DNA of 64,000 nt from SPDF01 sp963699825 (GCA_963699825.1 CAVOVI010000009.1:124001-188000), one strand, 5' to 3'. Positions 1 to 12,037 are shown, counted from the stretch's first letter. The notes: generated by a model not told the origin, from the letters alone. A program made the numbers and translations.

Positions 1-523
1 TGATGTGACTCGCCCCGCCGGTGAGCCGAGCCACCAGCCAGCTGTCCACTGTTCCCGCCGCCAATTCCCCGTGTTCCGCCCGCCTCCGGATGGTCTCGTC
101 GGCCAGCATCGACTCCAGCTTCGTCGCAGAGAAATAGGGATCGGGGACCAGTCCGGTGCGTTCCTGGAGCATCTCCGCGAGCCCGAGGGCCCGAAGTTCG
201 GCGCAGCGCGGTGCGGTGCGGCGGTCCTGCCAGACGATGGCGCGCCCGAGCGGCTCGAGCGTCTTCCGATCCCAGAGGAGGATCGTCTCCCGCTGATTGG
301 TGATGCCAATCCCGACGGGGCGCTCGCCCGACTGCCCAATTGCCTCGCGTCCGGCCTCCAGCGCGCCCCGCCAGATGTCCTCGGGATCGTGCTCGACCCA
401 GCCCGGTCGCGGAAAGTGCTGCGGGAGCTCCCGGTAACCGCGGCCCAGGACGGTGCCGTCCTGGTGGATGACGAGGGCCGTGGTTCCGGTGGTGCCTGAA
501 TCGATGGCGAGGATTGAGGACAT
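1..523 (-). CDS. glpK: Glycerol kinase, N-terminal part
   Basis: FGGY-family sugar kinase that would phosphorylate glycerol to glycerol-3-phosphate in the cytoplasm. The protein opens MSSILAIDSGTTGTTALVIH, the phosphate-1 motif of the family, and continues with GWVEHDPEDIW, GITNQRETILLWD and a WQDRR segment, all typical of GlpK rather than xylulokinase. Only about 174 of the usual ~500 residues are here because the gene runs off the left edge of the window. The ATG is at 521-523. It lies downstream of the EamA permease gene on the same strand. Confidence 0.9.
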   Translation of the reverse strand, partial: MSSILAIDSGTTGTTALVIHQDGTVLGRGYRELPQHFPRPGWVEHDPEDIWRGALEAGREAIGQSGERPVGIGITNQRETILLWDRKTLEPLGRAIVWQDRRTAPRCAELRALGLAEMLQERTGLVPDPYFSATKLESMLADETIRRRAEHGELAAGTVDSWLVARLTGGASHI

Positions 524-556
524 GGTAGGCGGGGAAGCGGGAAGCGGGGACGTGGG

Positions 557-1451
557 TCAGCGTCGGGCGGGTGAGCCGACGCGGAGATCCAGCCCGGCGA
601 GAGAGAAGGACTCCACTGACGATCAAGACGGCGCCGCCAATCTGGATGGAACGGGGATGCTCCCCGAGCAGCGGCCAGGCGACCAGCATGGCGATCAGGG
701 GAATCACCGAATTGAAGATGGCGGTCCGGCCGCTCCCGACGACGCGAACCGCGTTGTTCCACAGGAGGTAAGCGACGACGATCGCGAGGAGCGTCGCGTA
801 CCAGACACCGCTCCAGGCCCGGAGACTCAAGCTCCTCCAATCGAGCTCGATCAACCCCGGCCCGCCCAATAGGAGGAGCCCCGGCGCGCCGGTCGCCATA
901 GTCCAAGCGGTCAGGCGCAGGGTCGAGATCCGGATCCGCATCGCCCTGACCCCCAGGGTGAAGACCGCCCAGCAGAGCGTCGCCCCGAAGATGGCGATAT
1001 CCCCCGCGAGCCGCCCGACGCCGAGCTCGACTCCCTTCCCCGCCAGAATGAGTGCTACGCCGGCGAAGCCCAGCACACCACCGGTCACCACCGGCCGCCG
1101 CAGCGCCTCGATACCGGTCACCGCGCCGAGAAGCGACACCAGCAATGGGGTCGTGGCGATGATGAGTGAGGCGTTGGCCACCGACGTATGGGTCAGCCCG
1201 TACATGAAGAAGACCTGGTACAGCGTGTTGCTGAGCAGACCCATCCAGACGAGGGTCCACCACGCCTCCCGGGGCAGCGCGATCGACCCCTCGCGCCATT
1301 TCAGCACCGCGAGGAGAATCACCGCGGCCAGGGAAAACCGGAGGCCGGCAAAGCTGAGCCCCGACATCTCGGCGAGCGCCATCTTCATGAAGCTGAAATT
1401 GGCGCCCCAGATGAGGACCACGACCAGCATCGCCAGTTCGGCCCGCGCCAC
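557..1451 (-). CDS. EamA/DMT family permease
   Basis: Ten-helix drug/metabolite transporter-type inner-membrane permease. The translation starts VARAELAMLVVVLIWGANFS and shows the two repeated EamA halves; motifs include GLRFSLAAVILL and VANASLIIATTPLL in the first half and RTAIFNSVIPLIAMLVAWP near the end. The substrate cannot be told. The GTG at 1449-1451 is the first start after an in-frame TGA; an ATG about 80 bases further up in another frame suggests a lost frame at the N-terminus. The C-terminal frame stays open into glpK; a one-base shift near 600 would give a stop at 557-559, the end used here. Confidence 0.75.
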
Positions 1452-1592
1452 CTGCCGGCGTCTCGCTCACGCGGCCGCCCGCCCGCTGGGTGAGACGTCG
1501 GTCCTTCACCCGGACGGGCACGCGAGGCGTCATGGCATTAAAATGCTCTCGTTCCGGACTGTTGGCCACCGCCCCCCAACCCGACCCTCATC

Positions 1593-2375
1593 ATGCCCTA
1601 CGAAACGCTCCTCCTCGACGTGCGCGACGGGATCGCCTTCCTGACCGTCAACCGCCCCGACAAGCTCAACGCCCTCAACGACGCCGTCATCGCCGACCTG
1701 GACCGGGCGGTGGCGCAGATCGAGGGGGATGACGCCATCAAGGGAGCCATCCTCACCGGCGCGGGCCCCAAGGCGTTCGTCGCCGGGGCCGACATCGGAG
1801 AATTGTCCGGGCAGAACCAGATCACCGGAAAGGCGCGCGCGATGCGGGGCCAGGCGGTGTTCCGGAGGCTGGAGCGGTGCGGCAAGCCCGTCATCGCCGC
1901 CGTCAACGGTTTCGCACTGGGCGGTGGGTGCGAACTGGCGATGGCCTGCCACCTGCGCGTCGCCAGTGAGACCGCCAAGTTCGGGCAACCCGAAGTGAAG
2001 CTCGGCATCGGCCCCGGATACGGCGGGACGGTGCGGCTCCCCCGGCTGGTTGGCAAGGGACGGGCGCTGGACCTCCTCCTGACGGCGCGCATGGTCGGCG
2101 CCGAAGAGGCGCTGCAGATGGGACTCGTCAATCGCGTCGTCCCCGCGGACACGCTGATGGCCGAATCAGAAACGCTGCTCCGCGGGATTCTCGCCAACGG
2201 CCCGCTCGCGGTCAGGCTCTGCATCGAGGCGGTGGACGCAGGCCTGGAAATGAGCCTCGACGAGGCACTCCTGCTGGAGGCCAACCACTTCGGCCTGCTC
2301 TCCTCGACCGACGACATGCGCGAGGGGATGGGCGCGTTCCTGGAAAAGCGCACGGCTTCGTTCCGCGGCAGCTGA
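1593..2375 (+). CDS. Enoyl-CoA hydratase/isomerase family protein
   Basis: Crotonase-fold enzyme of 260 residues, the normal family length, expected to hydrate trans-2-enoyl-CoA in fatty acid beta-oxidation. The oxyanion-hole segment AFVAGADIGEL is present. Both catalytic glutamates of hydratases are in place, in GGGCELAMACHL and in FGQPEVKLGIGPGYGGT. Keeping both Glu favours hydratase over isomerase or dehydrogenase relatives, but the physiological substrate is unknown. The recF start follows 6 bases after the stop, so the two may be co-transcribed. Confidence 0.9.
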   Translation: MPYETLLLDVRDGIAFLTVNRPDKLNALNDAVIADLDRAVAQIEGDDAIKGAILTGAGPKAFVAGADIGELSGQNQITGKARAMRGQAVFRRLERCGKPVIAAVNGFALGGGCELAMACHLRVASETAKFGQPEVKLGIGPGYGGTVRLPRLVGKGRALDLLLTARMVGAEEALQMGLVNRVVPADTLMAESETLLRGILANGPLAVRLCIEAVDAGLEMSLDEALLLEANHFGLLSSTDDMREGMGAFLEKRTASFRGS

Positions 2376-2381
2376 GCCCTC

Positions 2382-3466
2382 GTGCACCTCGACCGAATCG
2401 TCCTGCGGGGATTCCGGAATCTCCGCGATCTCGACCACGCCCTCCCACCGGAGGGGGTGGTGCTCCTCGGGCCCAACGCCCAGGGGAAGACAAACTTTCT
2501 CGAGGCGATCGGCTACCCGGTGCTCTTCCGGGCGATTCGGGGAGCGACGGACGCGGAGGTGGCCGGGTTCGGCGGCCCCGGGTTTCGGCTCGAAGCCACC
2601 TTCCATGACGGCGCGCGCACCCGTACCACTGAAGTGACCTACACGACCGGCAATCGCAAGAAGCGCATTCTTGCTGGACGGAGCTCCGATGGCCCGGCTC
2701 TCGGAGGCGGTCGGCGCATGGGTCGCGGTGGCGTTCCTGCCGCGGGATGTGGCGCTCGCCGGGGGGCCGGCGACGGAGCGGCGGCAGTATCTCGACCGCA
2801 TGCTCTCGTTGGCCTTCCCCGACTACCTCCGGGCGCTGTCCCGCTACCGTGCGGCGCTCGCGCAGCGCAACTCGGCGCTCCGCCAGGGGCAGGAGCCGCT
2901 GGCCCGCGCCTTCGATGCGCCATTGGCGGCCGCCGGGAGTGAAGTGACCGCCCTGCGCCTGCGGTGGGTGGCCGGCGCCGCCACGCGGTTCGCTGAGGGA
3001 TTCGCGTCACTCGGCGAGCATGGGCCGACGGGGCTGTCGTACCGTACCGATGCCGCACTCGCGGACCCGGCGGGATGGACCGAGGCGCTGCACCGGGTCC
3101 GTGTTCGCGACATCGGCCGGGGGATGACCACCATCGGACCACACCGGGACGACCTCATCATGACGGTGGACGGCCGATCGCTCCGCGACTTCGGCTCGAC
3201 GGGACAGCTGCGCAGCGCCGCGGTGGCGCTCCGGCTGCTCGAACTGACGGACGATCGAGGAGGCGCGGGGTGTGCCCCCCGCCCTGCTCCTCGATGACGT
3301 CTTCGCCGAACTGGACGCCGATCGTCAGGCCCGGCTGGCCGACCGGCTGCTCGCGCAGCCGGTCGGGCAGGTGTTCGTGACCGCCCCGCGGCGGGATGAA
3401 CTTCCGGCCGGACTGAAACTGCCGATCTGGAATGTCCACCAGGGCGTCGTGACGGAGGCCGCATGA
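2382..3466 (+). CDS. recF: DNA replication/repair protein RecF (two frame breaks)
   Basis: SMC-like ATPase that loads RecA at gapped DNA with RecO and RecR. The N-terminus MHLDRIVLRGFRNL is followed by Walker A GPNAQGKTNFLEAI. After +1 frame breaks near 2679 and 3253 the protein continues with AVAFLPRDVALAGGPATERR, GRGMTTIGPHRDD, the signature-like SLRDFGSTGQLRSAAVALR and Walker B PPALLLDDVFAELD. The total length of about 360 residues is normal. The start is GTG at 2382. It sits directly before dciA and gyrB, the classical neighbours of recF, but dnaA and dnaN are not upstream. The breaks are probably assembly errors. Confidence 0.88.
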
Positions 3467-3807
3467 AGAGACGCCCGGACCCCTCTGGCAAGAAGCGCCC
3501 GCTCACCCCGCTCGCGCAGGTGCTTGAGGAGTACCTGAGCTCGTCGGGTCTCGGGAAGGGCGTGGAACGGGCGGAGGTGGTGCAACGGTGGCCGGAGCTG
3601 GTCGGTCCCCAGATCGCGGCGGTCACCCAGGCGGAATCGGTCTCCGAAGACGGGATCCTCCGCGTCCGGGTGGCAACGGCACCCTGGGCGAGCGAACTCA
3701 GCCTGATGACACCCCGCATCCTGGCCCGGGTCAACGCAGGACGGAGTGGGCGCATCAACTCGATTCGCTGGATTGCGGGACCACTCAACAAGAGGAATGA
3801 GTACTGA
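3463..3807 (+). CDS. dciA: DUF721 / DciA-like protein
   Basis: Small protein of 114 residues. The region VVQRWPELVGPQIAAVTQAE and the following hydrophilic strand (ILRVRVATAPWASELSLM) match the DUF721 fold of DciA, the ancestral loader of the replicative helicase DnaB. Its place between recF and gyrB is the usual one for this family. The start ATG overlaps the end of recF by four bases. The exact function in this organism is inferred from family and position. Confidence 0.85.
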   Translation: MKRRPDPSGKKRPLTPLAQVLEEYLSSSGLGKGVERAEVVQRWPELVGPQIAAVTQAESVSEDGILRVRVATAPWASELSLMTPRILARVNAGRSGRINSIRWIAGPLNKRNEY

Positions 3808-3872
3808 TTTCGAGGCGAAATTGAGAAGGTCCGCCACCCGAAATGCAAGCTCTCAAGAACCGGCCTAATGGC

Positions 3873-3901
3873 TTGACCCGCAATGGGTTACCGCCTATTT
3901 T
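3873..3901 (+). promoter_or_regulatory. Sigma70-type promoter of gyrB
   Basis: TTGACC at 3873-3878 and TATTTT at 3896-3901 are separated by exactly 17 bases, in a locally AT-richer stretch between dciA and gyrB. Transcription would start about 45-50 bases before the gyrB ATG. Confidence 0.7.
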
Positions 3902-3954
3902 GCAGGGCATCGCCGGCCCCCGTTCCGGCCCACCCTGAACCAGGCTTCACACAC

Positions 3955-5897
<1,943 letters not shown>

Positions 5898-5920
5898 CCC
5901 GATCCAGCAGCGGACAGCAG

Positions 5921-5955
5921 GAGCGCCCCCAGCGGAATCCGCTGGGGGCGCTTCT
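5921..5955. terminator. Terminator hairpin between gyrB and DUF6526 gene
   Basis: A 12-bp perfect stem (GCGCCCCCAGCG at 5923-5934 pairing with 5940-5951) with a 5-base loop, followed by TTCT. It lies 25 bases after the gyrB stop and 32 bases before the stop of the convergent downstream gene, so it may serve both strands. Confidence 0.7.
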
Positions 5956-5986
5956 GACATGGGTCACGGGACTCCGTGTCGCGGGC

Positions 5987-6425
5987 CTAGGCCCGCAGGT
6001 GGTCCGCTCGCCACTCCTGGATCAACCCCTTGATGACCTTCTGGTCGGTGATCCGCTCATCGAGCACACGCTTGGCCAGCGCCGGCAGCTCCGCGTCCGA
6101 CGCAAACCGCAGCGCCACCAGTTGCTTCGCGCGAGAATTCCGGGATCCGGTCTCTGAGGTCGCCGGACAGGAGCGCCCCCATCCGCAGCCGTTCCTCGAG
6201 GCGGATGACCCGATCCTGCACCGTCAGGGCGAAGACCCGCGCATACCAGGTCACCAGGAGCAGGCCGACGGCGAGCATCACGCCCACCGCAGTACCGAAC
6301 GCGGGCTGTTTCACGAACATGGTGACTTCGTACCCGAGCGCGACGAGGATCAGGCCGAAGAGCAATCCGTGAAAGGCCGGTACCATGCGGGAGTGATTTG
6401 AAAAGTTCTGTGCTTCGACAGCCAT
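5987..6425 (-). CDS. DUF6526 family membrane protein (one frame break)
   Basis: Protein of about 145 residues opening MAVEAQNFSNHSRMVPAFH, which I recognise as the start of the DUF6526 family. Two hydrophobic segments follow (LLFGLILVALGYEV and AVGVMLAVGLLLVTWYARV), then a cytoplasmic helical tail. A +1 break near 6127 separates DRIPEFSRE from QLVALRFASDAELPALAKRV. The ATG at 6423-6425 has a GAGG Shine-Dalgarno five bases upstream. No function is known. It follows the nucleoside phosphorylase gene on the same strand. Confidence 0.75.
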
Positions 6426-6458
6426 GCACACCTCAAGGAGTAGGAGTTAGGGCGTCAG

Positions 6459-7791
6459 TCAGCGGGGGAGGACTTCGACGCCATCAACAGTAACACGATG
6501 CGAAACGAGTGGGCGCGCCTGGGGAGACGCCGCCCCGAGGACGATCGCCTCCGACAGCGCCGCCTCCCCTGCCTGCAATCCGGCCGCATCGCGCGCATAG
6601 ATGGTCGCGAGCGGCTGTCCCGCCACCACCTCATCGCCTGGGTGCACGGTGATGACAAACCCGACGGTGGGGTCGACGCTGTCCTCCACCCGCGACCGGC
6701 CCCCGCCCATCGCGTTCACGCCCAGCCCAATCGCCTTCGGATGCACCGCCGCGACCCAGCCGCTGGATGGGGCGGCATAGACCGCTGAATGCGCGGCCTG
6801 GGGCAGTGCGGCGGGATCATCGACGATCGCCGGATTGCCTCCCTGCGCCTCGATGATCGCCGCGAACTTCCGCAAGGCCGCGCCGGACGCGATGGTGTCC
6901 TCGAGGCGCCGGCGTGCAGCCGTGTCGTCCGGCTCGAGGCCCGCGGCCCTGAGCATCTCGACGCCCAGCGCCAGCGTCACCTCCATGAGGTCGGCGGGGC
7001 CATCGCCCCTCAGGGCGAGAATGCACTCTTCCACTTCGAGGGCGTTGCCGCAGGCGTTGCCCAGTGGGCGATCCATCGCCGTCACCAGCGCCACCGTCCG
7101 GACGCCGCTCGCCTCACCGAGCTCGATCATCGTCCGCGCCAGCTCGATCGCATCGGTCTCGTCGGGGAGGAAGGCGCCGCTTCCCGCCTTCACGTCGAGG
7201 ACCAGCGCGTTCAGCCCCTCGGCGAGCTTCTTGGACATGATGCTGGCGGCGATGAGCGGCACGGAGGGCACCGTCCCGGTCACATCGCGGAGGGCATAGA
7301 GCCGGCGGTCCACCGGTGCGATCTCGGGCGTCTGGTCCAAAGAGGGCACACCCGAGACGGCGGACCTGCGCCATCGCCTCCGGAAGCGCGAGCCGGGTCG
7401 TGAACCCGGGAATCGACTCGAGCTTGTCGAGCGTTCCGCCGGTGTGACCGAGCCCCCGGCCGGACATCATCGGTACGGCGGCCCCGCAGCAGGCGAGCAT
7501 CGGAGCCAGGAGGAGCGAGGTCTTGTCCCCTACGCCACCGGTCGAGTGCTTGTCTACCCGCGGCACCTCCCAGCCATCGAAGCGGAGCTGGTCTCCGGAG
7601 GCGAGCATCGCCGCGGTGAGTTCCGCGAGCTCCGCGGGTGACAATCCGCGCCAGACGACGGCCATCAGGAGGGCCGACATCTGGTAGTCGGGGATTTCCT
7701 CCGAGGCATAGGCGTGCACGATAGCCGCCCACGTGCCCGGCGGGAGCTCAGCCCCGTCTCGCTTGCATTCGATGAGCGATGGAATCACCAT
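6459..7791 (-). CDS. deoA: Thymidine/pyrimidine-nucleoside phosphorylase (one frame break)
   Basis: Cytoplasmic enzyme that phosphorolyses pyrimidine (deoxy)nucleosides to base and pentose-1-phosphate. Diagnostic segments are KHSTGGVGDKTSLLLAPML, SGRGLGHTGGTLDKLESIPG and, after a +1 break near 7343, APVDRRLYALRDVTGTVPS and LVLDVKAGSGAFLPD. The length of about 443 residues fits the family. The start at 7791 (MVIPSLIE) is chosen because GGGAGG lies nine bases upstream; the ATG at 7800 directly abuts that site. It is divergent from the TPR gene, with 46 bases between starts. Thymidine versus broad pyrimidine specificity cannot be decided. Confidence 0.88.
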
Positions 7792-7837
7792 TAAGGACAT
7801 CCTCCCGAACCGCTGGACCCCCACACCCGGAGTCGTA

Positions 7838-8614
7838 GTGCGCCTGCTGGCCGCCGCCCTCGTTGCGGTACTGATCGCCACCCCGGCCGCCGCCCAGTCT
7901 GCACCCGAACTGGTGGCCCGGGGCGTCGCGGCAATGGATGCGCGGAACCCCGTGGCAGCCCTGAAGGACTACCAGGCCGCCATGGCCCTCGACTCGATGA
8001 GCTACGAGGCCAACTGGCGGGCCTCGATTGCCGCCGTGGACATCGGGAAGCAGACGCCCGACAGCGTGCCTGATCCGGCCCGGGATTCGCTGTACCAACT
8101 GGCCGAAAGGTACGCGACTCGGGCCGTCGCGGCGAACCCCGAAGGATCGAACGGGTGGTTCGCGCTCGCCAATGCCATCGGCCGCAACTCGCTGACCCTG
8201 GGCAAGAAGGAACGGGTGCAGCGGGCCACGGAAATCCGCGCCGATGGGCTGAAGGCGATCGAGCTCGACCCGTTGAACGACGGGGCCTTTCACCTGATGG
8301 GCCGATGGAATGCCGAAATCATGCGGCTGTCCGGGTTTGAACGGTTCTTTGCCAAGAGTTTTCTGGGCGGGGCGGTCTTCAGCGAGGCATCGTGGGACAA
8401 CGCCATCGCGTACATGAAACGGGCCATTCAACTCCGGCCCGAGTTCATCTATCATCATTATGACCTGGCGCTGATCTACATGGACACCAAGCAGTGGGCT
8501 GAGGCCCGCGAGCAGCTGAAGATCATCCCCTCGCTGCCGCTCATCGACGTCATGGATCCGGTCTGGAAGCAGGAGGCCGCCGGCTTCCTCCAGGCCATCG
8601 CGAACAAGAAATAA
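7838..8614 (+). CDS. Exported TPR-repeat protein
   Basis: About 258 residues. A signal peptide (VRLLAAALVAVLIATPAAAQ) precedes several TPR-like helical pairs, for example ARGVAAMDARNPVAALKDYQ and the C-terminal AYMKRAIQLRPEFIYHHYDL. The start GTG at 7838 puts the signal peptide at the N-terminus and has CCGGAG about seven bases upstream; a longer in-frame ATG at 7775 is unlikely. Probably periplasmic and a protein-interaction scaffold. No catalytic motif is seen. Confidence 0.75.
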   Translation: MRLLAAALVAVLIATPAAAQSAPELVARGVAAMDARNPVAALKDYQAAMALDSMSYEANWRASIAAVDIGKQTPDSVPDPARDSLYQLAERYATRAVAANPEGSNGWFALANAIGRNSLTLGKKERVQRATEIRADGLKAIELDPLNDGAFHLMGRWNAEIMRLSGFERFFAKSFLGGAVFSEASWDNAIAYMKRAIQLRPEFIYHHYDLALIYMDTKQWAEAREQLKIIPSLPLIDVMDPVWKQEAAGFLQAIANKK

Positions 8615-8628
8615 CAGGACGGACTCCC

Positions 8629-9411
8629 ATGATTCAGTCTGCCGGTACGTCTCCCGAAGAACTCGAGCGCCTCTCCGCCCGGGTCCAGACGCTGGAGCAT
8701 GAGCGCCGACACCTGCTGGCGGTCATCGAAATCCTCGAGGAGATCGGTGGCTCGCTCCATTTCGCCGACATCGTGCAGTCCATCGCCAAGCGGCTCGGCG
8801 AGGCGTTTGGCCTCGATCGCTGTGCCATCTACCTCTCGGAACGCGGGGGGCAGACGGTCCGTCTCGTGGCGAGCTTCGAGGACCCAAGCATCCGGAACTA
8901 CGTCGTGGACCTGGACCGCTACCCCGAGCTGAAGCGCGCCATTCACTCGGGGCAGACCGTCTTCATTCCCGATGCCGTCAACGACCCGACGCTGCGGCAC
9001 GTCCGGGGTGCGCTCACCCACCGGCGCGTCAAGTCGATCACGGTCGTGCCGATCACGTGGCGAGGCACCCCCATCGGGGCCATCTTCCTCCGCACCTTCC
9101 GTGACGGCCCCAGCTTTTCTGACGTGGACGTGAAGTTCTGCCAGGTGGTCGCGAGCCTGACGGCCAAGGCACTACGCAACGCGCACCGCTTCGAGCGGCT
9201 GCAGTCCCGTCGGGGGGAGGAGGGGGTGGGGCGCCAGGAAGACCGGGAGCGCGTCGCCCTGCTCGGGTTCATCCGACGGCTGCTGGAGGCGTACGCCCAG
9301 AAGGAAGGGCCGTGGGAGGAAGGTCAACTCGGCCGTGCCACGGCGGAGGAACTCGACCGCCTCGTCGGCGTGGCCAGGACGGTGCTGGCGCAGGAGGCCG
9401 CCGGACGGTGA
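8629..9411 (+). CDS. GAF-domain protein
   Basis: Protein of 260 residues. An N-terminal coiled coil (ELERLSARVQTLEHERRHLL) leads into one GAF domain running from about residue 30 to 185 (DIVQSIAKRLGEAFGLDRCA through GAIFLRTFRDGPSFSDVDVK), followed by a helical tail. There is no kinase, cyclase or HTH domain, so it is likely a stand-alone ligand or redox sensor acting through a partner. Its stop overlaps the GTG start of ligA, so the two are translationally coupled. Confidence 0.8.
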   Translation: MIQSAGTSPEELERLSARVQTLEHERRHLLAVIEILEEIGGSLHFADIVQSIAKRLGEAFGLDRCAIYLSERGGQTVRLVASFEDPSIRNYVVDLDRYPELKRAIHSGQTVFIPDAVNDPTLRHVRGALTHRRVKSITVVPITWRGTPIGAIFLRTFRDGPSFSDVDVKFCQVVASLTAKALRNAHRFERLQSRRGEEGVGRQEDRERVALLGFIRRLLEAYAQKEGPWEEGQLGRATAEELDRLVGVARTVLAQEAAGR

Positions 9412-11417
9412 GCCCGTCGGAACGCGCGGCCGAACTGCGTCGTCTGATCGACCGCGCCAACATCGCCTACTACGTGCATGACGCGCCCGAGATATCGGAC
9501 GCGGAGTACGACCGCCTCTTCCGTGCGCTGCAGACCCTCGAGGCCGCCCACCCGGAGCTGGCCACTCCCGACAGCCCCACCCAGCGCCTCGGCGCCGAGC
9601 CGGCAACGGCCCTGCACAAGCATCCCCACCTCCGCCCGATGCACTCCCTCGCCAACGCGTTCAACGACGAGGAGCTCCAGGCGTGGGAGGACCGGAACGC
9701 GCGGCTGAACAGCGATGTCCGGACGGGCGGGTACACCACCGAAATCAAGATCGACGGCGCCGCCGTCAACCTCACCTACCGCGCGGGCAAGTTCGTGACC
9801 GGGGCCACCCGCGGGAACGGGACGGTCGGCGAGGACGTGACGAACAACCTCCGCACCATTCCCGGGCTTCCCCTCGCGCTCCAGGGGTCGGGGCATCCGA
9901 CGCTGATGGAAATCCGGGGCGAGGTCTACTTCTCCCGCGCGGCATTCAACCGCATGAACGCCGAACGCGAAGAGGCGGGAGAGGCACCGTTTGCCAACCC
10001 GCGCAATGCCGCCGCCGGCAGCCTCCGGCAACTCGACGCCCGGATCACCCGGAGCCGCCGGCTCGGGCTCTTCGCTTTCCACATCGAGGTCATCGAAGGG
10101 GACCTGAACGCGGCCACCCAGTGGGAAGTCCTCGATCAGCTCGCCGCGTGGGGACTCCCGGTAGCCCCACATCGCGCTCGGCATACGGATCTCGCGGCAG
10201 TCCAGAAGGCGGTCACGGAATACGAGGGGATGATCCACGACCTACCCTTCGAGGCGGATGGGGTCGTCGTGAAGATCGACAAGCTCACCCTGCACGACGA
10301 TCTCGGGATTGTCGGGGGGCGCGAGCCGCGTTGGGCCATCGCGCGGAAGTTCGCGCCGGAGGTCGCCGTCACGAAGCTCCTCGAGATCCGCGTCAACGTC
10401 GGGCGGACCGGCGCGCTCACCCCCTATGCCGTGCTCGAACCGGTGGAGGTCGGTGGGGTCACCGTCAGCACGGCGACGCTTCACAACGAGGAGATCATCG
10501 CGCAGAAGGATATTCGCGCGGGTGACTGGGTGGAGATCGTTCGGGCGGGTGAGGTGATCCCGAAGGTCATGGGGCCGTTGCGCGACCGTCGGGATGGGAC
10601 GGAGATCGAGTTCGTGGCTCCCGACGAGTGCCCGGTCTGCGGCACCGCGGTGGAACGGCCGGCGGACGAGGTCATTCGCTACTGCCCGAATGTCTCCTGT
10701 CCCGGCCGGATTCTCGAGGGCATCGTCCACTTCGCCTCACGCGAGGCGATGGACATCCGTGGCCTGGGCTATGAACGGGTGCGGCAGCTGCTGGATGCGG
10801 GCCTCATCGGTGACGTGGCTGACCTGTACGAACTTCGGCCGGAGCAACTCGTCGAACTGGAGCGATTTGCCGAGCAGTCGGCGGCGCTCCTCATCAAGGG
10901 GATCGCCGACTCGAAGGCCCGGCCCCTCTCCACGCTCCTCTTCGGATTGGGCATCCACCATGTCGGCAAGACCGTCGCCGTGCTGCTGGCGCGGCGATTC
11001 GGCACCATGGCAGCGCTGCGGGACGCCACCGTGGAGGCGATGAACGCCGTGCCCGGGGTCGGGCCGATCATCGCCGAAGCGGTGCATCGCTTCTTCCGGA
11101 CGCCCCGCAACAGGCACCTCGTGGAGCGGCTCGAAGCGCTTGGACTCGGCATGACCGAGCCGGACGCCGCCGTGTCGGATGGTCCCTTCCAGGGGATGAC
11201 GATCGTCCTGACGGGAACACTGCCCACGCTCTCCCGCAGCGAGGCCACGGCGCTGGTCGAGCGCGCGGGGGGCCACGTCTCCGGATCGGTGAGCAAGAAG
11301 ACCTCGCTCGTGGTGGCGGGAGCCGAGGCTGGCAGCAAGCTGGAGAAGGCCAACTCCCTGGGCATTCCGGTCATCGATGAGGACGAGCTCTTGCGCCGCG
11401 TCGCCCCGCGCCCGTAA
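9408..11417 (+). CDS. ligA: NAD-dependent DNA ligase LigA
   Basis: Seals nicks during replication and repair using NAD+. The 669-residue protein has the Ia domain, the adenylation motif EIKIDG with nucleophile Lys114, the OB fold, a zinc finger with CPVC near residue 407 and CPNVSC further on, helix-hairpin-helix repeats (PGVGPIIAEAV) and a C-terminal BRCT domain from about residue 590 (GMTIVLTGTLPTLSRSEATA). There is no frame break across 2 kb. The start GTG at 9408 overlaps the GAF gene stop. Confidence 0.96.
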   Translation: MSPSERAAELRRLIDRANIAYYVHDAPEISDAEYDRLFRALQTLEAAHPELATPDSPTQRLGAEPATALHKHPHLRPMHSLANAFNDEELQAWEDRNARLNSDVRTGGYTTEIKIDGAAVNLTYRAGKFVTGATRGNGTVGEDVTNNLRTIPGLPLALQGSGHPTLMEIRGEVYFSRAAFNRMNAEREEAGEAPFANPRNAAAGSLRQLDARITRSRRLGLFAFHIEVIEGDLNAATQWEVLDQLAAWGLPVAPHRARHTDLAAVQKAVTEYEGMIHDLPFEADGVVVKIDKLTLHDDLGIVGGREPRWAIARKFAPEVAVTKLLEIRVNVGRTGALTPYAVLEPVEVGGVTVSTATLHNEEIIAQKDIRAGDWVEIVRAGEVIPKVMGPLRDRRDGTEIEFVAPDECPVCGTAVERPADEVIRYCPNVSCPGRILEGIVHFASREAMDIRGLGYERVRQLLDAGLIGDVADLYELRPEQLVELERFAEQSAALLIKGIADSKARPLSTLLFGLGIHHVGKTVAVLLARRFGTMAALRDATVEAMNAVPGVGPIIAEAVHRFFRTPRNRHLVERLEALGLGMTEPDAAVSDGPFQGMTIVLTGTLPTLSRSEATALVERAGGHVSGSVSKKTSLVVAGAEAGSKLEKANSLGIPVIDEDELLRRVAPRP

Positions 11418-11438
11418 TCTTCCGGCGAGGAGAAACCC

Positions 11439-12002
11439 ATGACGAGCCCAGCCCCGTTTTCCCAATACCAATGCCTCGGCCTCGGCCGGCGTGCATTGCA
11501 TCAGCTCCGCGCCAGCCTCGACCGCGATCGCGGCGTGCAGACCGCCGCCCTCCTCCAGGAGGCCGGCGTCGCTGGTGGTGAGGGGCTCTTCAGCGCCTTC
11601 AGCGCGTGGCTCCAGACGGCCTATGGTGTGGTCCAGCCAGGCGACCTCGATGCGGCCTACCTGCCGGAGGCGTTACGCGGGTTCTTCGGCGATTATGGGT
11701 GGGGTACACTGACCGTCAGCGAACTGGCGCCCGCGGTCATGGCGCTGGACAGCGATGACTGGGCGGAGGCGGCCCCGGACCAGGGGAGTTCCTACCCGGC
11801 ATGCCACCTGACCAGCGGGATGCTCGCGGACTTCCTCGGTCGGATGGCCGAGAGCCAGGTCGCGGTGATGGAGGTGGAATGCCGCACCCGGGGAGACGAC
11901 AAGTGCCGCTTCCTGGTGGGCGCCCCCGACTCGCTCTCGGTGCTCTATGACCGGATGTCCAAGGGGCTGACCTACGTCGAGGCGCTGGGGCCGGCCGCGT
12001 AG
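11439..12002 (+). CDS. V4R-domain protein
   Basis: 187 residues. The C-terminal half (CHLTSGMLADFLGRMAESQV, then VMEVECRTRGDDKCRFLVGA) is the V4R/4-vinyl-reductase small-molecule-binding fold, with the usual conserved Cys residues near the end. The N-terminal half looks like a helical partner domain. It has no attached output domain, so it is probably a sensor or carrier of a hydrophobic ligand. It follows ligA by 21 bases and converges on the DUF4097 gene. Confidence 0.75.
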   Translation: MTSPAPFSQYQCLGLGRRALHQLRASLDRDRGVQTAALLQEAGVAGGEGLFSAFSAWLQTAYGVVQPGDLDAAYLPEALRGFFGDYGWGTLTVSELAPAVMALDSDDWAEAAPDQGSSYPACHLTSGMLADFLGRMAESQVAVMEVECRTRGDDKCRFLVGAPDSLSVLYDRMSKGLTYVEALGPAA

Positions 12003-12037
12003 GGGCACACCGCGGTGCGCCCCTCCGGGGCCCGCCG

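Noticed and set aside
12003..12030. GGGGCACACCG/CGGTGCGCCCC inverted repeat between the V4R and DUF4097 genes as terminator
   Set aside because: Loop would be too small, the stem has a mismatch and no T-run follows; it may only be a coincidental palindrome.
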